Origin: Bradyrhizobium sp. CCBAU 53338
GTDB lineage: Bacteria > Pseudomonadota > Alphaproteobacteria > Rhizobiales > Xanthobacteraceae
DNA: 64,000 bases
Direction: 5' to 3'
Assembly (NCBI RefSeq): GCF_015291665.1
Contig: NZ_CP030049.1
Location: forward strand, 806,001-870,000
Shown: positions 63,907 to 64,000 of the stretch, piece by piece
Numbering within the stretch: position 1 is the stretch's first letter
How the letters are laid out: each line of letters begins with the position of its first letter
Translations under genes and position numbers: made by a program
The notes under the pieces: generated by a model
What the model was told of the DNA's origin: nothing
The model's input: the letters and a program-made list of their open reading frames with translations, nothing else
The model's database searches: none

Positions 63907-64000
63907 CTGTATTTTGCTCAGTTTTCCAGTTCTTCTGAGGTTCGTAGCGTTCGCTCGTCGCCAGACTACAGCGTCATCATGGTTGTCCGAGACAGCATCA

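Noticed and set aside
1..64000. CRISPR arrays, rRNA and tRNA genes
   Set aside because: No regularly spaced repeats, and no rRNA or cloverleaf sequence, were recognised while reading; tRNA absence was not tested with a model.

Overview
ORGANISM. The window reads as the accessory genome, probably the symbiosis island, of a nodulating alphaproteobacterium. Bradyrhizobium is the most likely genus. The evidence is a nod-box-like NodD promoter ahead of a sulfotransferase (about 6.0 kb), a tts-box-like TtsI promoter ahead of a XopP/HLK-like type III effector (about 48.7 kb), a MobC/relaxase pair, many broken insertion sequences and rhizobial small-gene remnants. No rRNA, tRNA or CRISPR array was seen. 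The genus call is inference; no marker gene is present. LAYOUT. (1) 1-3.2 kb: a tight operon of an AAA+ ATPase (cut by the window edge), a SLOG/deoxyribosyltransferase-like protein, a DEDDh exonuclease and an unknown protein; it looks like a defence operon. (2) 3.6-13.3 kb: a mobile-element graveyard (WGR repeat copy 1, integrase-type transposase, excisionase-like gene, IS91, all broken) holding the nod box, an intact sulfotransferase and the mobC-relaxase pair. (3) 13.4-38.5 kb: a dense defence island. It holds an HTH regulator with a predicted PD-(D/E)XK nuclease, HerA with a frameshifted SIR2, a DUF2130 protein, an AbiEi/AbiEii pair, a RiPP precursor with a radical-SAM maturase facing an M48 membrane-protease operon, a frameshifted nuclease-like gene, a type II CBASS (CD-NTase, Cap2, Cap3, divergent CapV), and a second CBASS-like locus (CD-NTase with one broken and one intact Cap15-like effector, plus a small protein resembling a diadenylate-cyclase domain). 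(4) 38.7-43.5 kb: WGR repeat copy 2, then a five-gene ubiquitin-like conjugation operon: Ubl, E2, JAB-E1 fusion, a protein with an aminoglycoside-phosphotransferase-like kinase domain, and DUF6527. (5) 43.8-50.3 kb: IS110, IS21 and LacI fragments, the effector, an orphan excisionase-type antitoxin, and a stretch rich in RNA hairpins. (6) 50.4-61.5 kb: a catabolic island with an IclR regulator, LigK-like aldolase, LigI-like lactonase, TRAP transporter, flavin monooxygenase and reductase, SMP-30 lactonase and two dehydrogenases, then a broken SDR gene and argE at the right edge. HOW IT FITS TOGETHER. The island between the WGR copies carries at least six recognisable anti-phage or toxin-antitoxin modules. 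Several effectors (SIR2, the first Cap15, the nuclease-like gene) carry single frameshifts, while their sensor, motor or synthase partners look intact. This suggests either repeated loss of costly effectors or sequence errors, and reads would decide. The strongest candidates for something undescribed are the Ubl operon with an embedded kinase-like protein, the DAC-like gene beside the second CBASS, and the RiPP/M48 locus.
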